64,000 nt of DNA from [Ruminococcus] torques ATCC 27756. Lineage in GTDB: Bacteria; Bacillota; Clostridia; Lachnospirales; Lachnospiraceae. The stretch spans positions 187,027 to 251,026 of the forward strand of contig NZ_DS264356.1 in the NCBI RefSeq assembly GCF_000153925.1, given 5' to 3'. Made by a program: the position numbers and the translations under genes. Of the stretch, positions 36,686-44,838 are shown in pieces (position 1 is the stretch's first letter; every line of letters begins with the position of its first letter). Under the pieces are notes generated by a model. The model had not been told where the DNA came from. It worked only from the letters and a program-made list of their open reading frames with translations, and made no database searches.

Positions 36686-37948
36686 CTAATTATCTCCATA
36701 CAACTCTTCCCACTCTGTTCTTGTCAAGCGCGGTACGTGCCATCTAATCTCCGGATTGTTTATCGGCTCGATAATCCGATTTCCCACATACTGTATACCT
36801 CCATCTTTCGTATCGCGCACAGTTACTTCATGGATGTACGCTTTTGATACCCCTCTATAAGGAAAAACAGCCTGTACCTTCAATGTCAAAGTTCCGTCAT
36901 CATTATTCACATATCCAATAACTTCCGGATACGGATATTCCGGATATTCTGTTTCTTCAAGCCCTCTCGGTTTGTATTCATAGACTTCTTCACACGGATA
37001 ATAAACTGTCTTCGACTGCAACACTTCACTGCTGATTTTGAATTTAGATTTGATAACCGGTTCAAATTTTTCTTTTGAAATTAAATATACCGCGCTTGTT
37101 CCCATTGCATTTCCAAAAGTAAACTCTCCGTTCGCCGTATGATTTTCCTGATAAAACAAATCAAACATATCATAAAAATCTAGCTCTGCGAACTCTTCTT
37201 CACTCCAGTCTGTCAGAAACATATTATTACGTTCATATCCGATCGGAAGTATATATTTACGGTTTAGTTCTCTGCATGTTTCATCTAATGACAGTACCCT
37301 ATATGCCATATATTCCATAATCTCATTTCTCGTAACTTCATAAGATCCTTCAAAGGCTAACCGACCGGAAAACATCAAATGTCCGTCTTCTGTATATTCC
37401 CATGATTCTGTCCTGTATATATCTTCTGAAGATTGCTTTAATTTACCATTCTCATAAATACAATAACTTCTGATCATATTTACAATTCCGTCATGTGTCT
37501 CCATATTCCGAATGATGCAGCTCCCTCCCTTTGCAACTTCTACAACGGTCATGCGTCCATTTTTCTTTGCTTCTGCCTTTTCACTAAACTGTATGAGTTT
37601 TTCATACTCTGTCATGTTGACCTGATTTTCGCTGTCAACTGCCGTAAAACCTTTCTCTCCTAATTCTTTAATAAGATCTCGGATCATTTCCAAATCATCC
37701 AGTTTACCTTCTTTTTCAGCTTTCGCATAAGTCTTACTGCAAATTTCCAGTATTTCTTCTGCTTCTTTTTCTTCTGATTTACTTCGTTTCATTACTGTTT
37801 TATCCGCATTTTCACTTTCCTGCCGTACTGATTGAATGTCTGTGTTTCCCGAATCTTTTTTTACAAAAAAACTGCACCCGGACAAATTCATTGCCAACAT
37901 GATTCCGCTCACCACAACTCCTCTTTTCCAAATTCCTTTTCTTTTCAA
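36686..37948 (-). CDS. Lipoprotein of unknown function, 5' leader disrupted by IS110
   Basis: 420 residues from a TTG start at 37948, with AGAGGA 7 bp upstream; there is no suitable ATG. The signal peptide ends in a lipobox LSGC (Cys about 25), then a Lys/Glu/Ser-rich linker and a helical region. The C-terminal ~250 residues are a soluble beta-rich domain (e.g. DGTLTLKVQAVFPYRGVSKAYIHEVTVRDT). It resembles a Lachnospiraceae lipoprotein family that I recall as DUF6070, which is not certain. It is convergent with blaR1 (1 bp apart). The promoter and BlaI operators that probably served it now lie beyond the IS, at 39579-39665. Confidence 0.78.
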   Translation of the reverse strand: MKRKGIWKRGVVVSGIMLAMNLSGCSFFVKKDSGNTDIQSVRQESENADKTVMKRSKSEEKEAEEILEICSKTYAKAEKEGKLDDLEMIRDLIKELGEKGFTAVDSENQVNMTEYEKLIQFSEKAEAKKNGRMTVVEVAKGGSCIIRNMETHDGIVNMIRSYCIYENGKLKQSSEDIYRTESWEYTEDGHLMFSGRLAFEGSYEVTRNEIMEYMAYRVLSLDETCRELNRKYILPIGYERNNMFLTDWSEEEFAELDFYDMFDLFYQENHTANGEFTFGNAMGTSAVYLISKEKFEPVIKSKFKISSEVLQSKTVYYPCEEVYEYKPRGLEETEYPEYPYPEVIGYVNNDDGTLTLKVQAVFPYRGVSKAYIHEVTVRDTKDGGIQYVGNRIIEPINNPEIRWHVPRLTRTEWEELYGDN

Positions 37949-37977
37949 ACTATCGTCCTCTCTCGTATTATAAAGTA

Positions 37978-38225
37978 GTAGTATTTATAGACCCTCTCCA
38001 AGGTCTGTATGCTATTTCCATCATAACCATTCTTTACCTTTTCTACAGGTATGGTTATGATATATAAGATGCTGTGGACTGGTGTTTCCTCTCTACCACT
38101 TTGATGGTTTCAGAAAGTGTCCAGCCACAGTCTCTTTGCTTGATTGTTAATCAGTTAGATACCGCATGACGGTTTATTTAGAACGAGTTCACAACTGCGA
38201 AGAGCAACTGTGGTTCTAAAACAGT
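37978..38225 (+). ncRNA. Candidate bridge RNA of the IS110 element
   Basis: The leader folds into three units. First, a 5' hairpin with a perfect 11-bp stem (ATCATAACCAT at 38020-38030 with 38051-38061). Second, a loop closed by CTGTGGACTGG (38072-38082) and CCAGCCACAG (38121-38130) with an inner ACCA/TGGT hairpin. Third, a similar unit around ACCG/CGGT (38161-38164 and 38170-38173). In the second unit TCCTCTCT (38087-38094) equals the left flank and TTTCAGA (38108-38114) is complementary to TCTGAAA of the restored right flank. This is the layout of a target-binding loop. In the third unit ACGAG (38183-38187) pairs with the element's own left end CTCGT. The left donor guide was not found. Confidence 0.72.
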
Positions 38226-38252
38226 GTCAAATATATTCAAAGGAGATTTGCC

Positions 38253-39428
38253 ATGATTTATATTGGTATTGATGTTGCAAAAGACAAACACGATTGTTTT
38301 ATCACAAACTCAGAAGGAGAAGTGCTTTTTAACGCATTTACTATTCCAAACAATGCGGATGGTTTCCATGACCTCTTTCAAAAGATTTCTTCCTTAACAA
38401 ATGATTTTTCTAACGTAAAAGTAGGACTGGAAGCTACCGGACACTACAATTACAATCTGTTAGGTTTTCTCATTGATAAAGGTCTCCCCACCTTTGTCAT
38501 CAACCCTTTGCATACCAATCTGTTTCGTAAAAGTCTTAGCCTTAGACAGACAAAAACCGATAAAGTGGATGCCCATACGATTGCTCTTATGATGATGTCT
38601 GGAGTAAACTTACAGTCCTACTCAGACACATCTTATCACAACGAAGAGCTTAAGTCATTAACCAGATACAGGTTTGATAAAGTACAAGAACGAGCAAAAC
38701 TGAAAACTTCTATCTCACGCCTTGTTAACATCCTTTTCCCTGAACTGGAAAAACTTGTTCCTAGTCTTCACATGGTTTCTATATACGCACTCTTAGCCGA
38801 GTTTCCTTCTTCTGCTCAGATTGCTTCATGCCATCTGACTCGCCTCACAAATCTGCTGGCGAATGCTTCTAAGGGACACTACAATAAGGAAAAAGCGATA
38901 GAAATCCGAAATGCCGCCAAACATTCCATCGGTTCAAATATGCCTGCAAAATCTCTTGAACTAAAGCACACAATTCGGCTTATTCAGGAATTAACTTCTG
39001 AGATTGATGAAATAGAATGCTTCATTAAATCCATTATGGACGAAATCCGCTCTCCAATTCTTTCCATCCCTGGTATCAATTACCGAATGGGTGCGATGAT
39101 CATTGCTGAGATTGGCGACTTCAACCGTTTTAGTTCCCCTGACAAGATACTTGCCTATGCAGGACTTTCTCCCTCTACTTACCAATCAGGTCAGCTTGAC
39201 GGCTGTTATTCTCACATGGAAAAGCGTGGTTCCCGTTACCTCCGCTATGCGCTGTTTAATGCGACAAAATTTGTCTGCATTTGGGATAATCAGTTCTCTG
39301 CTTATCTTGCAAAGAAGCGTTCCGAAGGCAAACACTATAATGTTGCCATATCCCATGCTGCCAAGAAACTGGTCAGGGTTATTTACCAACTAGAAAAGTC
39401 AGGGCAGCTTTATCATAGAGCAGCATAA
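38253..39428 (+). CDS. IS110-family DEDD recombinase (transposase)
   Basis: 391 residues, SD AAGGAG 8 bp before ATG. The RuvC-like domain has D7 (IGIDVAK), E60 (GLEATGHY), D103 and D106 (KTDKVDAHTIA). The Transposase_20 domain has the HhH SIPGINYRMGAMIIAEIGD and the serine region GLSPSTYQSG...EKRGSRYLRYAL. It is only distantly similar to the other IS110 recombinase in this window, so these are two separate IS types. The reading frame is intact. Confidence 0.94.
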   Translation: MIYIGIDVAKDKHDCFITNSEGEVLFNAFTIPNNADGFHDLFQKISSLTNDFSNVKVGLEATGHYNYNLLGFLIDKGLPTFVINPLHTNLFRKSLSLRQTKTDKVDAHTIALMMMSGVNLQSYSDTSYHNEELKSLTRYRFDKVQERAKLKTSISRLVNILFPELEKLVPSLHMVSIYALLAEFPSSAQIASCHLTRLTNLLANASKGHYNKEKAIEIRNAAKHSIGSNMPAKSLELKHTIRLIQELTSEIDEIECFIKSIMDEIRSPILSIPGINYRMGAMIIAEIGDFNRFSSPDKILAYAGLSPSTYQSGQLDGCYSHMEKRGSRYLRYALFNATKFVCIWDNQFSAYLAKKRSEGKHYNVAISHAAKKLVRVIYQLEKSGQLYHRAA

Positions 39429-39450
39429 AATTTAACTTCATATCTCCTTT

Positions 39451-39472
39451 TAGAGCACCTGCAAAGATGCTC
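39451..39472 (+). terminator. Hairpin after the IS110 recombinase gene
   Basis: AGAGCA (39451-39456) and TGCTCT (39467-39472), followed by TATTGT; a weak terminator or a structural part of the IS right end. Confidence 0.45.
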
Positions 39473-39552
39473 TTATTGTCATGCAGTTTTCAAGGTTCAA
39501 ATATATCTGAAAAGCATTTCTGCAATTTACTCAAAAAATCTTCATTTTAACC

Positions 39553-39590
39553 TTGACTTTTAATAGTTAGACTTTTTATTACACTTGTAA
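39553..39590 (+). promoter_or_regulatory. BlaI-type operator 1 within a possible rightward promoter
   Basis: TTACACTTGTAA (39579-39590) is a perfect TTACA-N2-TGTAA box. It overlaps a possible rightward -10 (TATTAC, 39577-39582) 18 bp from TTGACT (39553-39558). Confidence 0.65.
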
Positions 39591-39634
39591 GATTTTAATC
39601 GAAAAATTTTTGTTAACGAATATTTTTCATTCAT

Positions 39635-39665
39635 AAATATTACACCTGTAATATTTAAAAGTCAA
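39635..39665 (-). promoter_or_regulatory. Leftward promoter with BlaI-type operator 2
   Basis: Minus-strand -35 TTGACT (39660-39665), 17-bp spacer, -10 TAATAT (39637-39642). The box TTACACCTGTAA (39640-39651) lies in the spacer, and its dyad extends to 10-bp arms. Before the IS inserted, this promoter would have been ~145 bp from the lipoprotein start at 37948. Confidence 0.72.
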
Positions 39666-39763
39666 GTCAATTTGTTCAAAGAAATCTTTATAAATGTTAG
39701 CAACATTTTGTTGCTTTTATGATATATTCTTTGTTAAGTTGCATATAAATCCATTTACAGGAA

Positions 39764-39776
39764 AAATTGGTATAAT
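39764..39776 (+). promoter_or_regulatory. Extended -10 promoter of the XRE gene
   Basis: TTGGTATAAT is a good TGn-extended -10 about 55 bp upstream of the XRE start. No good -35 is visible. The surrounding gap (39509-39827) otherwise holds the two BlaI-type boxes. Confidence 0.5.
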
Positions 39777-39827
39777 AAAAAAGATATTTAAACAAATTTC
39801 AGATTTCTTATAAATGGAGGTGTCTTC

Positions 39828-40202
39828 GTGTCTAATATTCAGCTGGCAGCCAATCTTCAACGGCTTAGAAAAGATCATCATTTTACACAAACTCAATTTA
39901 GTAAAAAATTGAATATTTCAAGACAGGCGTACTCTAATTATGAAACAGGAAAACGGATTCCCGATTTGGATATCATTATCCGCATTGCAAATATTTATCA
40001 TATTTCTCTCGAAAATTTGCTTACGCAGACTTGTTCAAAAGATGGTCTTATCAATGAAACTTCCGGTCCGTATTTCACAGGAATGGTTGTTGACAGTGCA
40101 GACACTATTTATTTGACAAGAGAAGAAATTGATTTGATCACACATTATCGAAATGCCGATGCTGACGAACGCAAGCTAACACAAAAAGTACTGGGATTTT
40201 AA
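39828..40202 (+). CDS. XRE-family transcriptional regulator
   Basis: 124 residues starting with a codon read as Met at 39828 (GTG), preceded by GGAGG. The N-terminal HTH_3 domain spans about residues 7-62 (LQRLRKDHHFTQTQFSKKLNISRQAYSNYETGKRIPDLDII). The C-terminal ~50 residues end in LTREEIDLITHYRNADADERKLTQKVLGF, a common tail in Firmicutes XRE regulators. It is monocistronic with its own terminator; its target genes are unknown. Confidence 0.88.
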   Translation: MSNIQLAANLQRLRKDHHFTQTQFSKKLNISRQAYSNYETGKRIPDLDIIIRIANIYHISLENLLTQTCSKDGLINETSGPYFTGMVVDSADTIYLTREEIDLITHYRNADADERKLTQKVLGF

Positions 40203-40225
40203 CCTTATAATTATAAATACAAAGA

Positions 40226-40272
40226 GCGCTGCAAAACAGACGGATACTCGTCTATAAAACAGCGCCTTTTTT
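40226..40272 (+). terminator. Terminator after the XRE gene
   Basis: GCGCTG (40226-40231) and CAGCGC (40260-40265) with an inner AGACG/CGTCT stem, followed by TTTTTT. Confidence 0.8.
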
Positions 40273-40361
40273 GTAACGGCGATAAGCCAAAATCGGACTT
40301 GCCCAAGACCTTGGACCTCGGTGACCGCTTGTAATCCCAGAATGTACCTTTTGGCACTTCC
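40273..40361 (+). repeat. Dispersed intergenic repeat, copy 1
   Basis: About 88 bp sharing blocks such as AACGGCGA, GACTTGCCCAAGAC-like and GACCGCTTGTAATCCCAGAATGT-like sequence with the reverse strand of 56447-56530. A short relative is at 58341-58374. It carries no coding signal. Confidence 0.65.
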
Positions 40362-40390
40362 AGTAATTTCCTGTCAAAAAATAAAGAGCC

Positions 40391-40440
40391 CCGCAAAATA
40401 ACTGAATTGAATCTGTGAACTGCTTCTCGTTATTTTGCGG
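40391..40440 (-). terminator. Terminator after the thioester adhesin gene
   Basis: A perfect 12-bp stem CCGCAAAATAAC / GTTATTTTGCGG (40391-40402 and 40429-40440), ~100 bp past the stop codon at 40539. Confidence 0.65.
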
Positions 40441-40538
40441 TACTCTCTTTCACGGCATAATCATACGCTCATTTCATATAAGCTTCTTTTCTGCTCACTA
40501 TATTTATTTCATTTTGTTTCTGTTTATTTTTATCCGTA

Positions 40539-42779
40539 TTATCTTTTTCTCTTCCACTCTTTCAATCCGAATACCGATGCGGTCACAATAAACGCTGCTA
40601 TTGCCGTAAATGCATACTGCCACATATTTGTATAATCTCCGGTCTTTACAGCAGTTCCGTTATCCGATACTTCTTTATCTGGATTTTCTTCATCTTTTCC
40701 TTGCGAAGGCGCTTGATCCGACTGCCTATTATTAATCACATCAACCGCAGTATCTTTACTTAACACGCCTTCTGCATGATCTTTCTTTCCATTATAAGTT
40801 GTTATGTATCGATCTTTGTTCGCTTCATTTTCTGTCACAACATATGCTGCATTCAGCGGAAGATTTTGAAGTGTTATTTGTTGTCCGTGCAAAAGTGATA
40901 TTTCTGCTCTGCCATCAACAAATGTAAGTGTCCCGTCAGCAGGTTTTTCTGCTTCTTTCTCAAACTCCGGTTTAACGCTTCCACTATAGTGATACGTTCC
41001 GTTTATCGGTTTACCTGTTTCATCTTTTAATTGTATCGTAAATGTAAATGGTTTTGTTTTATCTCCGTTTTTCCCTATAACAATTTTGCTCAAAGACAAA
41101 TCAGGATATTTCGTATTCGTAAATAAGACGTTCTTTATATCGTCTTTTATAATTTCTCCGGTACTGTCAACAGAATCAACTTTATATCGGTTTGTCTGCG
41201 CCTCTGTCACTTCGTATTGAGCGCCTGCAGGAAGATTATGCGCCGTTACTGTCTGTCCGTCTTTCAATGAAAATTGTGCAATGCCGTCATGAAATTCTAA
41301 ATCTCCGTATAATCCATTTATCTTTGTATGGTACGGAAAACGAATTTCAAATTGAAACTCTTCCTGACAATTTTTCTCGCCGACTACTTTTTTGGTAATA
41401 GACAAACTGCCCACTTCATCAACACCTACAGGAACTTCTGCTGATACTGTCGTATTGCGAATAACCGCTCCAACCATATTTTGAAACTTTTTCCCATGTA
41501 CTTCTACATCACCCATAGGAGCATATTGCTTAAAATCTTTCATCCAGACAAATTCTGCTTTAATTGTAAACGTATCTTCGATTGTCGGCTGATGATCTGA
41601 AACTAATTCGTACTCTTCATTTCCATATACATATGTTATATTATCACATAATGCACTCATACCTTTCGGCAACTCTAAGCGGTATAGCCCATTGTATTCT
41701 ACCGGCTCGATTATTTTCAAAGCACCGCTGTGCCAATAACCGTCTTTCGGATTATATGTAAATTTTAAATCTCCTGTTAAATGCACATCTTTAAGAGATG
41801 GTTCATAATTCAATAAACCTCCTCTTTCTGAATAAACATACAAAACCTGCGCCAATGCATCATGTTCCAAATCATTCATATTATTATCTTCAATATTGTA
41901 TTGATGTAATAATCTCCAGACCGCATCTTGCGTAGCATTATACGCCTGTTCTTCTGTAACGAAATACGAATCAGAATACATGATTGCAAAATTTTGTAAT
42001 GGCGTTGTTCCTTCCGCTTCATATAACATACAAAAAACTGCTTTATAAAACGGCATCGCTGTAATATCTGAGTATGTTACTCCATTCGATGTCTGTCCAT
42101 CCGGATAAAGTTTTGCAACTGCATTCATAAATCTTCTCAACTCATCCAAATGTTCCGTATCATTTGTTTCCCAATCTTTATAAGTAAAAGAATGGTGACC
42201 TAAATACGGAAACGCTGTCTGAAGCACCGGTGTCGGAATCAGCATTTCATTAAACTGACTTTCTGTAGGAGTATGCAGCTCTGAATTATCCACAATTTTA
42301 TAAAGCCGTTCCCCGTTATACAGATATCCCGCGTAGAGCAGTTTTGACAATCTGCGCATACATTCCTTATAATCAGCCTCAGAATCAAACTTGCCCGGAG
42401 TCAAATAGCCTTCTGTATATTCCGGCACCTGCACATCTCCCATATCTTCCGTATGATGCGGCCAATGGCGTTCATTATTCATACAAAACAACGTGATTTT
42501 TTCACCTGGATACGCCGGATCTTCTATGTAATGAATTCCGCCTTCAAAAATAATAGGAAGTCCTTTTTCGCTCAATGTCATTTCTTCTTTTTCAGAAGGT
42601 ATGTATTCTCTGTTTTCCTGTAATGAGTTTTTTTCAGCCTCTGTCGGAATCGTGCCTGTAAAATCAGGCGTTTCAGCAAATACATATACGGAAAAAGACA
42701 AAATCATCGTAAAAATCAAAAGCAGCGAAACGGCAGAAGAAACAAACTTCCTATGTTTTCTGTGTTGTTTTAATTTCAT
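40539..42779 (-). CDS. Cell-wall-anchored thioester-domain adhesin with Cna-B repeats
   Basis: 746 residues. An N-terminal signal/TM segment (about residues 12-34) is followed by a thioester-type domain. Its Cys is in LFCMNNERHW (about 92) and the partner Gln in the TQXA motif ATQDAVWRLL (about 280). Then come three Ig/Cna-B-like units (e.g. GSLSITKKVVGE, YPDLSLSKIVIG with KDGQTVTAHNLPAGAQYEVTE). The C-terminus has the sorting-type tail AVKTGDYTN, a hydrophobic helix and EWKRKR. VKTGD replaces the standard LPxTG. Such proteins bind host surfaces covalently through the thioester. No sortase gene is next to it. Confidence 0.87.
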   Translation of the reverse strand: MKLKQHRKHRKFVSSAVSLLLIFTMILSFSVYVFAETPDFTGTIPTEAEKNSLQENREYIPSEKEEMTLSEKGLPIIFEGGIHYIEDPAYPGEKITLFCMNNERHWPHHTEDMGDVQVPEYTEGYLTPGKFDSEADYKECMRRLSKLLYAGYLYNGERLYKIVDNSELHTPTESQFNEMLIPTPVLQTAFPYLGHHSFTYKDWETNDTEHLDELRRFMNAVAKLYPDGQTSNGVTYSDITAMPFYKAVFCMLYEAEGTTPLQNFAIMYSDSYFVTEEQAYNATQDAVWRLLHQYNIEDNNMNDLEHDALAQVLYVYSERGGLLNYEPSLKDVHLTGDLKFTYNPKDGYWHSGALKIIEPVEYNGLYRLELPKGMSALCDNITYVYGNEEYELVSDHQPTIEDTFTIKAEFVWMKDFKQYAPMGDVEVHGKKFQNMVGAVIRNTTVSAEVPVGVDEVGSLSITKKVVGEKNCQEEFQFEIRFPYHTKINGLYGDLEFHDGIAQFSLKDGQTVTAHNLPAGAQYEVTEAQTNRYKVDSVDSTGEIIKDDIKNVLFTNTKYPDLSLSKIVIGKNGDKTKPFTFTIQLKDETGKPINGTYHYSGSVKPEFEKEAEKPADGTLTFVDGRAEISLLHGQQITLQNLPLNAAYVVTENEANKDRYITTYNGKKDHAEGVLSKDTAVDVINNRQSDQAPSQGKDEENPDKEVSDNGTAVKTGDYTNMWQYAFTAIAAFIVTASVFGLKEWKRKR

Positions 42780-43040
42780 GTCATATTATCCTTTCTGCAT
42801 GTTGCTATATAATTCATCAAATCACTTATATAAACAAGTTTATATTCTTCTACCCTCCTCTCACCCCGTAAATTGGGACATAAAAACGTACAAACTAATC
42901 TTTTGCATCAATATGCGCGCGTCACTATATGCGGGCACACCAGCCTGTCCCTTCTTAATTATTTTTAATGATAATGATGTATTATATTGGAAACAGAATG
43001 TTTTTTCAATACTTCTAAAATTTTTTCAACTTAAATTTTT
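42780..43040. other. Intergenic region upstream of the adhesin
   Basis: About 260 bp of AT-rich sequence presumed to hold the adhesin promoter and leader. No recognisable gene or RNA, and no clear sigma-A promoter that I would assign. Confidence 0.35.
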
Positions 43041-43101
43041 CCTTACTTCTGCCTTTTCACCAAACCGTATCAATTTTTCATACTCTGATTTCGCATCTTT
43101 T
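43041..43101 (-). pseudogene. Short relic of the 36.7-kb lipoprotein gene family
   Basis: Minus-strand reading gives AKSEYEKLIRFGEKAEVRK, compared with TEYEKLIQFSEKAEAKK in the lipoprotein at 36686-37948. About 50 bp are clearly homologous. It abuts the histidine-kinase stop codon, so it marks an old rearrangement point. Confidence 0.6.
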
Positions 43102-44002
43102 AATCACCTGAAACGTCCGGCAGCCAAATACAAATGCTTAGTTTTCCATTCTTATATTGGGCAGATATTGTTCCTTTCATCTGTTCGATCAGTATTCTTG
43201 AAATAGACAAACCAAGACCCGTTGACTTTCTTGCATTTTCAACTGTATAAAACCGATCAAACAGCTTTTTAACATCCACTTCACTTAAATCTGAAGCAGT
43301 ATTTGAAAAGGTAATCTCCCCTGTATCGTTCAAAGTGATATTCAAATCACCGTCGCTATACTTAATTGCGTTATTGAGAAGATTTGAGAAAATACGGGAA
43401 AGAGCTGCCCTGTTAACTTTACGGAACACCTTATTCTCCGGCATAGAAATATTCGGCGTTATGTTTCGTTCCTGCAAAACTGCATAAAAACCTAATATAC
43501 TTTCTTCCAAAACACTGTTTACCGAAACAAATTCTACATCGTTATCGTATTCGGGGGATGTTACAACAGAATAACAGAAAAGTTCTTCTGTAAGCTGCCT
43601 TAATACTTCGGTACGATTTCTGATAACTTTAATATAACGCTCTGCTTCTTCACTTTTTTCCGCATTATCAAGCAAATCCAGATAACCGCTGATTGCCGTA
43701 AGAGGAGTCCGCAAATCATGTGAAATATTAGTAACGGCGTTTTTTAATTCTAAATCCCCCTGCTGAAAACGATGCCGCTCTTTGCGTAATTTACGAAGCT
43801 CTGTATTTAATCGCTTTGCAAAACCGCACATGATTTTATTTCGATGTGAAATATCAATGAGCGTATTAGTTTCAGTCATTAACCGCTCAGTAAATTGCGC
43901 TTCTATTTCTCGTACAGTTTTGTGTACGAAAAATAGTTTAATAACCAGAGAAAAAATAATAATCAGCAAAATACCGATCACAACTAATAACCAAAATTCC
44001 AT
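43100..44002 (-). CDS. Sensor histidine kinase of peptide-resistance type
   Basis: 300 residues. A single N-terminal membrane helix (residues 3-25) has virtually no extracellular loop, as in intramembrane-sensing kinases. A HAMP-less linker leads to the HisKA box NISHDLRTPLTAISGYL (His about 96). The HATPase_c domain has NLLNNAIKYS (N box), a weak G1, and STGLGLSISR (G2). It is the last gene of an operon with permease, ATPase and response regulator; such operons usually respond to antimicrobial peptides through the transporter. It ends in DVSGD with TAA at 43100. Confidence 0.88.
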   Translation of the reverse strand: MEFWLLVVIGILLIIIFSLVIKLFFVHKTVREIEAQFTERLMTETNTLIDISHRNKIMCGFAKRLNTELRKLRKERHRFQQGDLELKNAVTNISHDLRTPLTAISGYLDLLDNAEKSEEAERYIKVIRNRTEVLRQLTEELFCYSVVTSPEYDNDVEFVSVNSVLEESILGFYAVLQERNITPNISMPENKVFRKVNRAALSRIFSNLLNNAIKYSDGDLNITLNDTGEITFSNTASDLSEVDVKKLFDRFYTVENARKSTGLGLSISRILIEQMKGTISAQYKNGKLSICIWLPDVSGD

Positions 44003-44013
44003 ATATAATGCTC

Positions 44014-44838
44014 CTACTTTAATTCTTTCTTTTTGAAAAAGAACATTCCCGCACTTGTTGTCAAAACGACAATGACCAATGAATAAACAGGCAGCAACGA
44101 TAGATTTTCAGTTTCCAAAGAAGTACACTGTACTACTTGACCTCCCGGAAGAAAATCATAAAAGAATTGAACGGTTTTTCGTCCGCCTCCATCAAGGAAC
44201 TTAGGATTGGGCAGTTCCTGATATTCCTGTCCATTGTCTGTCATGACCAAAGCCATGTTTGTTTCGGGTTCACTCAACATCTTATGTAATTGCGCTCCGA
44301 TAATCAGAAACAAAAACGCTGTCAAAATGCAAATTACAGCCGTAACCGCTTTATTATTATTTAACATGGAAATCAAAGTAAAAATTGATGAAAATACAAT
44401 CGCAGTCATCAGTACGGTTACTGCAAACAACAAAACTATTTTTATGTCCATTTCAAAAAAGCCGAGAAGAGGTATCCCGATGCAAAGATACGGAATAAAA
44501 AATGCCATACACATAACAACGCTTACCAAAGAGCATGTAATAAAATTTGACAAATAAACAGTGCCTCTTTTTTGACCGATAATTATCTTATTTCGGATCG
44601 TTCCTTCACTATATTCTGTACCAATGAACAAGCTGCAAAACACAGCCATTACAATGCCGATAAAAAGAGCACACCCAAAAAAGCCGTTGTCAATACGATT
44701 GATTGTCTGAGTCTGCCTCATATCCATATATCTCATCACCGGAAAAAATATTCCTGCTGCCAACATGAAAACCAGACCGCTCCAAAAGAATTTATCTTTT
44801 TTTAAACGGATAAAATTTGCTGATAACAACTTACTCAT
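44014..44838 (-). CDS. ABC-2 type permease, peptide resistance/immunity type
   Basis: 274 residues with about six membrane helices, starting MSKLLSANFIRLKKDKFFWSGLVFML. The topology, with a large loop between helices (KMLSEPETNMALVMTDNGQEYQELPNPKF...), resembles bacitracin or lantibiotic-immunity (BcrB/SpaE/NisE-like) permeases. It overlaps the ATPase gene by 8 bp and precedes the kinase by 11 bp. Substrate unknown. Confidence 0.82.
   Translation of the reverse strand: MSKLLSANFIRLKKDKFFWSGLVFMLAAGIFFPVMRYMDMRQTQTINRIDNGFFGCALFIGIVMAVFCSLFIGTEYSEGTIRNKIIIGQKRGTVYLSNFITCSLVSVVMCMAFFIPYLCIGIPLLGFFEMDIKIVLLFAVTVLMTAIVFSSIFTLISMLNNNKAVTAVICILTAFLFLIIGAQLHKMLSEPETNMALVMTDNGQEYQELPNPKFLDGGGRKTVQFFYDFLPGGQVVQCTSLETENLSLLPVYSLVIVVLTTSAGMFFFKKKELK

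Larger units (their letters stand above)
37962..39508 (+). mobile_element. IS110-family element inserted in the leader of the lipoprotein gene
   Basis: The ends are inferred from guide-target matches: CT at 37962-37963 and CT at 39507-39508. They could slip by 2 bp on the left because of the CTCTCT run. There are no terminal inverted repeats. The ~290-bp noncoding left end contains a folded RNA, followed by the recombinase (38253-39428) and a short right end with a hairpin. This is the IS110-subgroup order, with noncoding RNA upstream of the gene. In a circular form, TTTTCA from the right end (39487-39492) and TATTAT from the left end (37966-37971) would lie 18 bp apart and could act as a junction promoter. 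Confidence 0.88.

Noticed and set aside
39553..39582. Rightward promoter driving XRE from the BlaI region
   Set aside because: The match is fair, but ~245 bp of leader would precede the XRE gene, which has a closer extended -10. Kept only as an operator feature.
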